Source of the DNA: Pseudomonas sp. M47T1
GTDB taxonomy: Bacteria > Pseudomonadota > Gammaproteobacteria > Pseudomonadales > Pseudomonadaceae
NCBI RefSeq assembly: GCF_000263855.1
Contig: NZ_AJWX01000016.1
Span: forward strand, 1-64,000
Direction: 5' to 3'
Length of the DNA stretch: 64,000 bases
In this document: positions 34,753 to 42,998 of the stretch, piece by piece
Numbering within the stretch: the stretch's first letter is position 1
Layout: each line of letters starts with the position of its first letter
The notes under the pieces: generated by a model
The model's input: the letters and a program-made list of their open reading frames with translations, nothing else
Told to the model about the DNA's origin: nothing
Databases searched by the model: none
Program-made: the position numbers and the translations under genes

Positions 34753-35460
34753 TTATTTTACGTGCCGGCCGCCGTTGACGGTCAAGGTAGTACCGGTGAC
34801 ATAGGGGTTGTCGAGCAGGTAGCGCAGGCTCTGGTACACCACCTGCGGGCCTGGCTCGATGCCCATGGCCGATTTGGCCAGGGCCTTGGCGCGGTACGCC
34901 GCGTCGTCGTCTTCATTGAACATCAGCAGCGCCGGGGCGATGCTGTTGACCTTGATGCGCGGCGCATATTTGGCCGCGAACGACAGGGTCAGGCTGTCCA
35001 GGCCGGCCTTGCTGGCGCAATAGGCAATGTGCTTGCTGCTGCCCTTGCGGGTCACGTCATCGCTGATGTGAACGATGTCAGCCACCTCGCAGGCCAGCAG
35101 CAGTTCGGCACAATGCAGGTTGATCAAGTACGGCGCAAGCATGTGCACGCTGACCATCTGCGCGAACGCCTGGGCTTCGTGGCCGGGTGTTTCGGCCTGC
35201 CATGCCGATGCATTATGAATGATGGCGCGCAGGGTGCCGGTGTGTTTTTTCAGGGTGTCGATGAACGCGAGAATGCCCGCTTCGCTGTCAAAGTCGCCGA
35301 ACAGCGTGATTGCCCCGCGCTCGCGCAGCCGGATCAGGCCCTTGCGCTCGGTGCGGTAGCTGACAATCACCGGTTGGCCTTCGTCCAGCAGGCGTTCGGC
35401 ACAATACAAACCGACGCGCTGGCTGGCGCCGGTAATCAGGATAGGGGCGGGGCGGGGCAT
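34753..35460 (-). CDS. folM: Dihydromonapterin reductase
   Basis: 235-residue SDR. N-terminal NADPH motif ILITGASQRVGLYCAERLL and the catalytic pair Tyr/Lys in YCASKAGLD. FolM reduces dihydromonapterin to tetrahydromonapterin. First gene of the operon folM-folE-folX-DUF1244-hopJ, 26 bases before folE; its promoter lies within 35485-35519. Confidence 0.92.
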   Translation of the reverse strand: MPRPAPILITGASQRVGLYCAERLLDEGQPVIVSYRTERKGLIRLRERGAITLFGDFDSEAGILAFIDTLKKHTGTLRAIIHNASAWQAETPGHEAQAFAQMVSVHMLAPYLINLHCAELLLACEVADIVHISDDVTRKGSSKHIAYCASKAGLDSLTLSFAAKYAPRIKVNSIAPALLMFNEDDDAAYRAKALAKSAMGIEPGPQVVYQSLRYLLDNPYVTGTTLTVNGGRHVK

Positions 35461-35491
35461 GCAGAAGCTCGCGGCAGGGGGCTACCTTGAA

Positions 35492-35519
35492 CTTATACCA
35501 GTGGGGCGGCAATGTACAA
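35492..35519 (-). promoter_or_regulatory. Predicted folM promoter with TGTACA site
   Basis: On the minus strand, -35 TTGTAC and -10 TATAAG are separated by 16 bp, about 30 bases before folM. TGTACA (35513-35518) overlaps the -35 and an imperfect TATACC partner lies 13 bases away. P. putida LitR-type (PplR) sites are described as T(G/A)TACA-N12-TGTA(C/T)A, so this is one base off that spacing and one base off in the half-site. Confidence 0.5.
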
Positions 35520-35643
35520 CCGTCCCCGCGCTGCCGCGAAATATCAAACTGTGGGGGCGGGCTGCGTCACGGCGACGTGGCATATTATTCCCGGTTGCGA
35601 AAAATACGCAGCGCTGTTTTGCTGGCGTCAGGTTTCTGCGCCG

Positions 35644-35673
35644 TTGGGTACTGGGTGCCAAGCGCGGTACAAT
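35644..35673 (+). promoter_or_regulatory. Predicted promoter of the MerR gene
   Basis: TTGGGT and TACAAT separated by 18 bp, 36 bases before the start codon of the regulator. Consensus-like sigma-70 elements; transcription start not determinable. Confidence 0.4.
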
Positions 35674-35709
35674 GCCCAGACATTCCCCAGGCCCTTGGCG
35701 CACCGACTG

Positions 35710-36663
35710 ATGTCAGACACCCTTTCAGCCTCTTCGGCAGCCAGCGACGCCTTGCGCCAGGAGCTATTTCCTATTCGCGAAGTGGCTCGTCTGACCGGCA
35801 TCAACCCGGTGACACTGCGTGCCTGGGAGCGTCGTTATGGGCTGATTCAGCCTACGCGCACCGAAAGTGGGCACCGTCTCTATTCCCAGGCTGACATCGA
35901 CGAGGTGCGCAGTATCCTGGGCTGGATCGAACGGGGCGTGGCGGTCAGCAAGGTTGGCAAGATCCTGGCGCGCAGCAATTCGCTGAAGGTAACGGCCGAA
36001 CCGGTGCAGCGGCCGACGGCCAGCAGCGAATGGGCCGAATGGCAGGAACAGGTACGCCGCGCCGTGCACGCCTTCGACGAGCGTCGGCTGGAGCAGGTGT
36101 ATGGCCAGGTGTTTTCCAGTTACCCCATGGTGGTGGTGTTCCAGCACGTACTGATGCCGGTATGGCAGGAATTGTTGCTGCGCCAGGACGCTTTCGGACA
36201 GACCAGCGAATGGCTGCTGCTGGACAGCGTCCTGCGCGCCCGCACCCTCCAGCGTCAACAGTTGCTGACTCACCAGCATCAGCAAAGCACCGTGCTGCTG
36301 GCGGCCGTTCCCGGCCAATGCCACGAGCTGGAGTTGCTGGTGGCCGCACTGCTGATGGCCAGCAGTGACATTGCCGTGCAGGTATTGGGGCTGGGGCAGC
36401 CGCTGGAAGAGTTGAGCCTGGTCTGTGAAAAGCGCGCGCCTCAGGCAATGGTGCTGTTCTCCAACCATCCGCCCGGGGCTGACACGGCCAAGCGCCTGCG
36501 CAAGCTGGGGTTGACCCTGGACTGCCCGCTGATGATCGCGGGTGACGCCAGTGACCTGCTACAAGATGCGCTGGTAGGTACGGAACTGGTGTGCCTGGGC
36601 AGTGACGGGCGACTGATGCAGCGTCGCCTGCAGCAATACCTGGCGGGGCACCTGGATACCTGA
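35710..36663 (+). CDS. MerR-family LitR/CarH-like regulator (probably class II)
   Basis: 317 residues. N-terminal MerR winged helix (about 20-90): FPIREVARLTGINPVTLRAW followed by ERRYGL. The C-terminal helical plus Rossmann-like domain (about 105-310) resembles the cobalamin-binding sensor of LitR/CarH. The usual B12-contact residues look degenerate: SEWLLLD where an E-H pair is expected and CHELELL lacking the Gly of ExHxxG. It therefore resembles P. putida class II LitR homologues (PplR) that work with LOV photoreceptors. Divergent from folM. Confidence 0.78.
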   Translation: MSDTLSASSAASDALRQELFPIREVARLTGINPVTLRAWERRYGLIQPTRTESGHRLYSQADIDEVRSILGWIERGVAVSKVGKILARSNSLKVTAEPVQRPTASSEWAEWQEQVRRAVHAFDERRLEQVYGQVFSSYPMVVVFQHVLMPVWQELLLRQDAFGQTSEWLLLDSVLRARTLQRQQLLTHQHQQSTVLLAAVPGQCHELELLVAALLMASSDIAVQVLGLGQPLEELSLVCEKRAPQAMVLFSNHPPGADTAKRLRKLGLTLDCPLMIAGDASDLLQDALVGTELVCLGSDGRLMQRRLQQYLAGHLDT

Positions 36664-36669
36664 ACTAAC

Positions 36670-37275
36670 TCAAGCGTGCAGTTGCGGGTGCTCGCGGCGG
36701 TGCTGGGCCAGGATGTATTGGCGCAGGCGCTCGGTTTCCTGGGCGTTGTCCTGGCTCAGGCGATAGGCATAGTGGCCCTGCTCGGTCTTGCGCTCCAGCG
36801 TGCCGCGCAAGGGTAGCGGCTCGTGGCCTTCCGGGTTGAACCACAGGGAGAATCGCCGCGGCGGCTTGTGGCCATTCAGCACTTCGAGCAGCACACCCTT
36901 GAAGGATATTTCCCTGGCCAGGTAGTGAGTCAGGCGCCCTCGGTTATCTTCCAGCATCACGGGTGTGTTCAGTACCAGGCGCCATGGGCGAACCATTGGG
37001 CCATCCTCGTAGATGCTGGGCGCGCCCAGCTTGAGGTGCACGGCGTGGAATTCGTCTTCCACCAGTTGCAAGGGAAAACTCATCTGCTGGTTTTCGAACT
37101 GGGCCTGGATAGTTACCTGCTCGTTGGCCACCAGGCGCGTCAGCAAGTCACGGATCTGCGTGCCGCCATTAACCAGCAGGCTCGCCGTGGTATCCCGCAC
37201 GTTGAGCTGCGGGTTGTGCTGCATCGTGCGAATGAAATCCAGCTCATCCTGGGTAAGGAGGGCATCAACTGGCAT
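36670..37275 (-). CDS. PilZ-like or unknown cytoplasmic protein
   Basis: 201 residues from the ATG at 37275 (GAG seven bases upstream; a TTG at 37308 would add 11 residues). No signal peptide. The C-terminal half has LAREISFKGVLLEV, resembling the (D/N)xSxxG motif of PilZ domains, but the upstream RxxxR is not clear, so c-di-GMP binding is only suggested. Lies between the LitR-like gene and the LOV gene on the LOV strand, 60 bases after it. Confidence 0.6.
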   Translation of the reverse strand: MPVDALLTQDELDFIRTMQHNPQLNVRDTTASLLVNGGTQIRDLLTRLVANEQVTIQAQFENQQMSFPLQLVEDEFHAVHLKLGAPSIYEDGPMVRPWRLVLNTPVMLEDNRGRLTHYLAREISFKGVLLEVLNGHKPPRRFSLWFNPEGHEPLPLRGTLERKTEQGHYAYRLSQDNAQETERLRQYILAQHRREHPQLHA

Positions 37276-37335
37276 GATCGAGCTCGGGGCAAGTGAGACG
37301 GTAGTCAATCAGTAGACAACAAAGAACGTGCTTTG

Positions 37336-37794
37336 TTAGTGCCGCTGGTCGTTTTGCAGGGCGACGATCTGCGCCCGGGCTTCGTCCAGCTGACGTTGCA
37401 GTTGCTCCACCTGTTGCTGGGCCTCCACTTGCTCCGTCACATCCTTCTGAATGCCAATGAAATAGGTCAGCTTGTCGCTTTCATTGTACACCGGGGTAAT
37501 CGACAGCTCGTTCCAGAATGCCGTGCCGTCCTTGCGGAAGTTGCGCAGGCGTTGCCGGCAGGGCTGGCCCTGGTCGATGGCCTGGCGGATCAACTGCAGA
37601 ACGCTTTCATCACGATCGCCGTTTTGCAGAAAGCGGCAGTCCTGATACAGGATTTCATTGGCGGTATAGCCCGTCAAACGTTCAAAAGCAGGATTGACGT
37701 AGATCAGAATGTTGTCGTTGCCCTCTTGTTCGGCCACGACAATTCCATCATTGGAGGCGTCCATCATCCGTTGCAATAGCTTGGCGTTGATCAT
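37336..37794 (-). CDS. Short LOV blue-light photoreceptor
   Basis: 152 residues from the ATG at 37794 (MINAKLLQ), the length of PpSB1-LOV-type proteins. A single LOV/PAS core spans about residues 16-118. The photoactive Cys53 is in the YQDCRFLQ motif (canonical GXNCRFLQ); flavin-contact Asn/Gln are in NPAFERLTGY and FIGIQKDV. A C-terminal helix of about 30 residues (QVEAQQQVEQLQRQLDEARA) likely forms a dimeric coiled coil. No output domain, so signalling must be by protein interaction, plausibly with the neighbouring LitR-like regulator. Confidence 0.9.
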   Translation of the reverse strand: MINAKLLQRMMDASNDGIVVAEQEGNDNILIYVNPAFERLTGYTANEILYQDCRFLQNGDRDESVLQLIRQAIDQGQPCRQRLRNFRKDGTAFWNELSITPVYNESDKLTYFIGIQKDVTEQVEAQQQVEQLQRQLDEARAQIVALQNDQRH

Positions 37795-37947
37795 TTCGGG
37801 TATTCCACGACAGTCCATGCCCCATTCTAGAGGATCGACGGCACGGGCACATCCCCGTGGCTGGCGTAAGGCCATTTGTTCATCTCCGGCGCGGCATTCG
37901 CCAGCCTGTTACTATCGTTTTTTTGACGTTGCCCAGGACCCTTTGCA

Positions 37948-38397
37948 ATGAAAGTCGCCATCCTGTCCGGCTCTGTGTACGGCACCGCTGAAGAAGTGGC
38001 CCGTCACGCAAGCAAACTGCTCGAAGACGCCGGTTTCGAGACCTTCTACAACCCTCGTGCGAGCCTTGATGAACTGTTGGCCAGTGCCCCCCAGGCGCTG
38101 CTGGCCGTCACCTCCACCACCGGCATGGGCGAGTTGCCCGACAACCTGCAGCCCCTGTATTCGATGCTGCGCGACCAATTGCCAGCAGCCTTGCGTGGCC
38201 TGCCTGGCGCGGTGATCGGGCTGGGCGATGCCAGCTACGGCGATACCTTCTGTGGCGGCGGCGAACAACTGCGCGAGCTGTTCATGGAGTTGGGCGTCAG
38301 GGAGGTTCAGGACATGCTGCGCCTGGACGCCAGTGAGTCGGTAACCCCCGAGGCAGACGCCGAGCCGTGGTTGGCCGAGCTCATCAAAAAGCTGTAA
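37948..38397 (+). CDS. Flavodoxin-like protein
   Basis: 149 residues. The FMN phosphate loop is SGSVYGTAEEVA (residues 7-18), then STTGMGELPDNLQ and GLGDASYGDTFCGGGEQL. MioC/flavodoxin fold, an electron carrier of low potential. Single gene, divergent from the LOV gene. Partner enzymes unknown. Confidence 0.88.
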   Translation: MKVAILSGSVYGTAEEVARHASKLLEDAGFETFYNPRASLDELLASAPQALLAVTSTTGMGELPDNLQPLYSMLRDQLPAALRGLPGAVIGLGDASYGDTFCGGGEQLRELFMELGVREVQDMLRLDASESVTPEADAEPWLAELIKKL

Positions 38398-38642
38398 GCC
38401 GGTTTATTGTGGGATCCATTATGTGATTGATTTTACAAGTGACTCGCAAGGCCAATAAGCTGGCTGCCAACGCAATTACCCCCGGGCTGGGGGCTGGTTA
38501 GACTCCTGTCACCAGGAGAGCACGTGACAGTGCCGAGGTAATGACCGTGACCACAGCTCATGTTCCATCGACATCGGTTGTACGTGACCGGGCTCATCGC
38601 AGCGCCCAGCCGCAGCCTTTGCTGCCGGAAGGGCGGCCCATC

Positions 38643-39545
38643 ATGACGCTGGGGGAAATTCCCTTGAGTGCCTGGCGCACTTGCGGCCAGAGTTTCGACT
38701 TCCAGGGCCATGACATTCGTTATTGGGTGGCAGGCCAAGGCGAGCCATTGCTGTTACTGCACGGTTTTCCTACCGCCAGTTGGGATTGGCACTACCTGTG
38801 GCAACCACTGGCCCAGCGCTACCGCTTGATTGCCTGCGACATGCTCGGCTTTGGCGATTCCAGCAAGCCGGTGGATCATGCCTACAGCCTGATTGAACAG
38901 GCCGACCTTCAGCAGGCATTGCTAGCGCACCTGGGCATCCGGCAGCCGGTGCACGTACTGGCTCATGACTACGGCGACAGTGTTGCCCAGGAGTTGTTGG
39001 CCCGGCACCCGTCAGGCCTGGCAAACATAGCCAGTTGCGTGTTCCTCAACGGCGGGCTTTTTCCGGAGGCCCATCACGCGGTACTGATCCAGAAACTGTT
39101 GATCAGCCCGTTGGGCTGGCTGGTGAGCCGCACGTTTAGCCGCGAAACCCTGGTCAACAGCGTCACGCAGATCTACGGGCCACACACCCGCCCCAGCGAA
39201 AGCGCGCTGGACGATTGGTGGAGCCTGATTTGCGCCAACCGGGGCACGCGCGTGTTGCATCGCCTGTGCGGTTACCTGATAGAGCGGCGTCAGCAACGTG
39301 ATCGCTGGGTCACTGCCATGCAGCATGCGAAGGTGCCGATGCGTTTCATCAATGGTGGCCTGGACCCAGTGTGCGGCAAGCACATGGTCACCCGCTACCG
39401 TCAACTTATTCACCGCGCCGACACAGTGGTATTGCCGGAAATAGGCCATTACCCGCATACCGAAGCACCGGTGCAGGTGCTCAAGCATTACCTGGCCTTC
39501 CGGGACCAGTTGCAGGCCCAGGCGCGTCAGCGTCTCTACTACTGA
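38643..39545 (+). CDS. Alpha/beta hydrolase with Asp nucleophile
   Basis: 300 residues from the ATG at 38643 (GGAAGG upstream); an in-frame ATG at 38541 would add 34 residues without a well-spaced ribosome site. The nucleophile elbow AHDYGDS (Asp109) and the oxyanion LLHGFPTASWDWHYLW are like haloalkane dehalogenase and epoxide hydrolase relatives; the His is in GHYPHTEAP. Substrate unknown; related sequences act on epoxides, haloalkanes or lactones. Probably single-gene. Confidence 0.8.
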   Translation: MTLGEIPLSAWRTCGQSFDFQGHDIRYWVAGQGEPLLLLHGFPTASWDWHYLWQPLAQRYRLIACDMLGFGDSSKPVDHAYSLIEQADLQQALLAHLGIRQPVHVLAHDYGDSVAQELLARHPSGLANIASCVFLNGGLFPEAHHAVLIQKLLISPLGWLVSRTFSRETLVNSVTQIYGPHTRPSESALDDWWSLICANRGTRVLHRLCGYLIERRQQRDRWVTAMQHAKVPMRFINGGLDPVCGKHMVTRYRQLIHRADTVVLPEIGHYPHTEAPVQVLKHYLAFRDQLQAQARQRLYY

Positions 39546-39670
39546 GCAGCACGCGAAGGATTATCCCCGTGCCTTATCGGGGCGTATTCAGACGGGGCTG
39601 ACTTTATTGTGACTGGTACTCGCGTACACGACACTGCCGACATGACCATTGTGCTGCCAGGAGTTGTGAC

Positions 39671-40597
39671 ATGAGCCAAGCCATCCGTTTCGAAGATAAA
39701 GTGGTGATAGTGACCGGCGCTGGCGGCGGGCTGGGGCGCGCCCACGCGTTGCTGTTCGCTCGGCACGGCGCACGGGTGGTAGTCAATGACCTGGGCGGCT
39801 CTGCCCATGGCGAAGGTGCCAATGCGTCGGCCGCGGACCGGGTGGTGTCGCAGATTCGCGAAGAGGGCGGTACCGCCGTTGCCAGCCACGAGTCGGTCAC
39901 GGACGGCGACAAGATCGTGCAGCAGGCCCTGGACAGCTTTGGTCGTGTGGATGTACTGGTCAACAACGCCGGCATCCTGCGCGACAAGTCCTTCCACAAG
40001 ATGGAGGACAGCGACTGGGAGCAGGTGTATCAAGTTCACGTGCAAGGTGCCTACAAGTTGACTCATGCCGCGTGGCCGCACTTGCGCGAACAGAACTTCG
40101 GCCGGGTGATTTTCACTTCGTCCACGTCAGGCATCTATGGCAACTTTGGCCAATCCAACTACGCCATGGCCAAGATGGGGCTGTATGGCCTGACCCGTAC
40201 CCTGGCGCTGGAAGGCCGCAAACACAACATCCTGGTCAACGCTATCGCACCCACCGGCGGCACGCGCATGACCGAAGGGCTGATTCCTGCGCAGGTATTC
40301 GACTTGCTCAAGCCTGAACTGGTCAGCCCGTTGGTGGTGTATCTGGGCAGCGAGCAGTGCAGCGATACCGGCGGCCTTTACGAAGTGGGCGGCGGTTGGG
40401 TAGGCAAGGTTCGCTGGGAGCGCAGCCTGGGCGTGGGCTTTGACCCGCACCGTGGCATGGCCGTCGAAGACATTGCCGAACAATGGTCGAATATTGGCAA
40501 TTTCGACGATGCGGTGCACCCGGCGGACAACGTCGAAGCGTTGCGGGAAATGATGGCAAACTTGCAGAAGTATCAGAACGACAGTGCCAACACATAA
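39671..40597 (+). CDS. SDR oxidoreductase, MFE-2-like 3-hydroxyacyl-CoA dehydrogenase
   Basis: 308 residues. NAD-binding VTGAGGGLGRAHALLFARHG near residue 14, NNAGILRDKSFHKM, and catalytic Ser/Tyr/Lys in SSTSGIYGNFGQSNYAMAKMG. The long C-terminal extension (DPHRGMAVEDIAEQWSNI) marks the peroxisomal multifunctional enzyme-2 dehydrogenase group, acting on (3R)-hydroxyacyl-CoA. Encoded alone, without hydratase. Confidence 0.85.
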   Translation: MSQAIRFEDKVVIVTGAGGGLGRAHALLFARHGARVVVNDLGGSAHGEGANASAADRVVSQIREEGGTAVASHESVTDGDKIVQQALDSFGRVDVLVNNAGILRDKSFHKMEDSDWEQVYQVHVQGAYKLTHAAWPHLREQNFGRVIFTSSTSGIYGNFGQSNYAMAKMGLYGLTRTLALEGRKHNILVNAIAPTGGTRMTEGLIPAQVFDLLKPELVSPLVVYLGSEQCSDTGGLYEVGGGWVGKVRWERSLGVGFDPHRGMAVEDIAEQWSNIGNFDDAVHPADNVEALREMMANLQKYQNDSANT

Positions 40598-40669
40598 TTC
40601 AGTTGGCGCGTAGGCCGCCGTGGTCGCTGCCTGCTGGCGGCTGCGGCGGAAAATCGCAGGCATAAAAAA

Positions 40670-40690
40670 GGCCGCTGTAACACAGCGGCC
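40670..40690. terminator. Hairpin with A-run on the 5' side
   Basis: Perfect stem GGCCGCTGT (40670-40678) / ACAGCGGCC (40682-40690), preceded by A6 and followed by AAATAAG. The U-run would form only for minus-strand transcription, opposite to the flanking genes. Confidence 0.6.
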
Positions 40691-40892
40691 AAATAAGACG
40701 TTAGATCAAGGAGCTTCAAATCAACGTCGGTGAACAGGGTGTCACCAAGCCAGGCAGGCCGGGGATCAGAATCGAAAAATACACAATGAAGATTAATTCA
40801 TCATTAACCCTTGGGGTTCGGGTTAGTTCCCTTGGTGACTGAATAAATAGTAAGCGTTAGTTGTAGATTGAAAAATAGCAGTTTGCGACAAT

Positions 40893-40917
40893 GACTATTA
40901 CCGTCACTGTAATAGTC
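40893..40917. promoter_or_regulatory. Inverted repeat before DUF1302 start codon
   Basis: GACTATTAC-N7-GTAATAGTC, perfect 9-bp arms, ending five bases before the ATG at 40923 where a ribosome site would be. May be an operator or an mRNA hairpin controlling translation. The rest of 40598-40922 shows only the hairpin at 40670. Confidence 0.5.
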
Positions 40918-40922
40918 CCGCC

Positions 40923-42599
40923 ATGTCGCCAAATCGATCGCCGTTCAAAGCACTTGCCCTCGCTGTCAGTGTCGCCGCCGCTGTGTCCGGCAAGGCGCAA
41001 GCACTGCCCTTCAACGTCGGGGACGTGGAGGGCGATTTTGATACTCGCCTCAGCTTCACCACTGACTGGGGGCTGCGCGATGCCGACCATTCCCTGGTGG
41101 GTGCCAGCAATGGCGGTAGCGGCCACTCCAGCCTGGGTGACGATGGACGGCTGAACTTCGACCGTGGCCAGGCGTTCTCCAAACGCCTGCAAGGCGAGCA
41201 TGCGCTGACCCTGAAGTACGGCGACAGCGGCGTGTATGTGCGTGGCCGATATTGGTACGACTTTGCCCAGATGGACGGCGCTCAGCACTTCAAGTCTATC
41301 AGCGACCAAGGCCGCGAAGAGGGTGCCCGCGCCGCCGGTGGGCAGTGGCTGGATGCCTATGTCTATCACCACTACAGCATTGGCGACCAGCCGGGCACCT
41401 TGCGGGTCGGGCGTCAGGTGGTCAACTGGGGTGAGAGCGTATTCATTGGCAACTCGATCAACAGCATCAACCCGGTGGACCTTTCCACCCTGCATCAGCC
41501 CGGCGAGAAAGTGGCCGACAGCTTGCTGCCGACCAATCTGCTGTATGTGTCGCAAAGCCTCACCGATACCCTGACCCTGGATGCCTTCTACCAGTTGCAG
41601 TGGGACGCGTCGCAGGCCGAAAACTGCGGTACGTACTTCGCCGATGATATAACTGCCCGTGGCTGTAGCCGCGGCTTTACGGTCGCGTCCTCGCTGCCGG
41701 CCCAGCAAGGCCAAGGCTATGAAGTGACCCGCGAGGGCGTGGTGGTTCCCCGTGGCCACGACGATCGTGCCCGTGACGGTGGGCAATGGGGCACTGCGCT
41801 GCACTGGCTGGTGGATGATGTGGACTACGGCGTCTACTTCATGAATTACCACAGTCGCCAGGCGTTCATTCAAACCCGAAACGGTGGGGGCATTCCCTCG
41901 GCGCTGGGCACCCTCAGCAGCAGCCAGGCTCAGGATGCCGCCCTGCTCACCGGCAGTTATAACCTTGAATACCCCCAGGACATCCAGCTGTACGGCGCCA
42001 GTTTTTCCACGGTAATGGCAGCCGGCGCCACCTGGCGCGGTGAGTTGAGCTACCGCCCTGACGCGCCGGTGCAACGCAACCTCGCCGACCTCACCCAGGC
42101 GCTCTACGGCGCCGCTGGGCAGGTCAACCAGGGCTATGAGCGCAAGGCGATCACGCAATTGCAGAGCAGCCTGAGCCAGGACTTCGACGAAGTGCTGGGC
42201 GCCGAGCGCCTTTCGCTGGTGGCCGAGGCCGGCTGGGTACACGTGGACGATGTGTCCAGCAGCGACCGGCTGGGCCGCGACGCGGTGTTTGGCACGGCGG
42301 GCAGCCACGGTTTCGTCACCAGCAATGCCTGGGGGTACCGTGCCCAGGCGCAGTTGGACTATGCCAATGTATTCCAGGGCGTAAACCTCAAGCCAAGCGT
42401 GGCCTGGTCACACGATGTGAGCGGCTACGGTCCCAACGGCCTGTTCAATGAAGGGGCCAAGGCCGTGACCCTTGGCTTGGCAGCGGACGTGCAACAGACG
42501 TACACCGCACAGTTGGCTTATACGCAGTTTTTTGGTGGCCACTACAACGTGCTGGAAGACCGAGATTTTCTGTCGATGACCGTAGGCGTGAATTTTTAA
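40923..42599 (+). CDS. DUF1302 outer-membrane protein
   Basis: 558 residues. Signal peptide MSPNRSPFKALALAVSVAAA to about residue 26 (GKAQA), then a beta-rich Gly/Asp/Tyr repeat-like region, as in predicted beta-barrels. DUF1302 family proteins are usually encoded with a DUF1329 protein and RND exporters or hydrolases; no such partner is in this window. Starts at ATG 40923 with only a weak ribosome site. Confidence 0.75.
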   Translation: MSPNRSPFKALALAVSVAAAVSGKAQALPFNVGDVEGDFDTRLSFTTDWGLRDADHSLVGASNGGSGHSSLGDDGRLNFDRGQAFSKRLQGEHALTLKYGDSGVYVRGRYWYDFAQMDGAQHFKSISDQGREEGARAAGGQWLDAYVYHHYSIGDQPGTLRVGRQVVNWGESVFIGNSINSINPVDLSTLHQPGEKVADSLLPTNLLYVSQSLTDTLTLDAFYQLQWDASQAENCGTYFADDITARGCSRGFTVASSLPAQQGQGYEVTREGVVVPRGHDDRARDGGQWGTALHWLVDDVDYGVYFMNYHSRQAFIQTRNGGGIPSALGTLSSSQAQDAALLTGSYNLEYPQDIQLYGASFSTVMAAGATWRGELSYRPDAPVQRNLADLTQALYGAAGQVNQGYERKAITQLQSSLSQDFDEVLGAERLSLVAEAGWVHVDDVSSSDRLGRDAVFGTAGSHGFVTSNAWGYRAQAQLDYANVFQGVNLKPSVAWSHDVSGYGPNGLFNEGAKAVTLGLAADVQQTYTAQLAYTQFFGGHYNVLEDRDFLSMTVGVNF

Positions 42600-42943
42600 G
42601 GTCTTCACGCAAATACCCTTGGCAGGCGCCCCGGTGCGCCGCCCCAGCAAAAAGGAAGCAAAAAGGGCTCGCCTCCGGGGCCCCCTCGCTACGGCGCTTA
42701 ACGCGACCAACGTCAAAAGCAAGATCAAAATCCGCGTCACACGCTAAACGCAACAGCAACGGAAAATCGCAGGGTATTCCCGTAACTCCGTTAAGAAGCA
42801 TAAAAAAGGGGTAGTTGCTCTGCCCAATGAACCGCTTCCACTGCGCAATGACGAAGTGGTTGTAGGCGTTTTCATTTTTAGTGGGGAAAGTATTTAATTA
42901 TCGCGGTCTCGCCTGTTTTAACTTGTTTTATAGCGCAATGGAT

Positions 42944-42971
42944 GGTGTTTTTCGACGCGTCGAAAAACACC
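42944..42971. promoter_or_regulatory. Perfect 28-bp palindrome before toxin-like gene
   Basis: GGTGTTTTTCGACG followed directly by its reverse complement (centre 42957/42958), then TGTTTTTGTG. It lies 27 bases before the start codon. Could be an operator for a dimeric regulator, or in RNA a long hairpin. The region 42600-42943 has no gene seen and is A/T-richer towards its 3' end. Confidence 0.75.
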
Positions 42972-42998
42972 TGTTTTTGTGCAGCAAGGAGAAACAGG

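Noticed and set aside
40891..41154. An ATG at 40891 overlapping the DUF1302 gene.
   Set aside because: Out of frame with the DUF1302 gene; the hairpin contains this ATG and the protein has no support.
40857..42308. A 483-residue minus-strand frame antisense to the DUF1302 gene.
   Set aside because: Covered by a full-length gene with signal peptide on the other strand.
42600..42943. Region before the toxin-like gene searched for a small gene.
   Set aside because: Only short frames with poor codon use; no ribosome site or recognisable protein.
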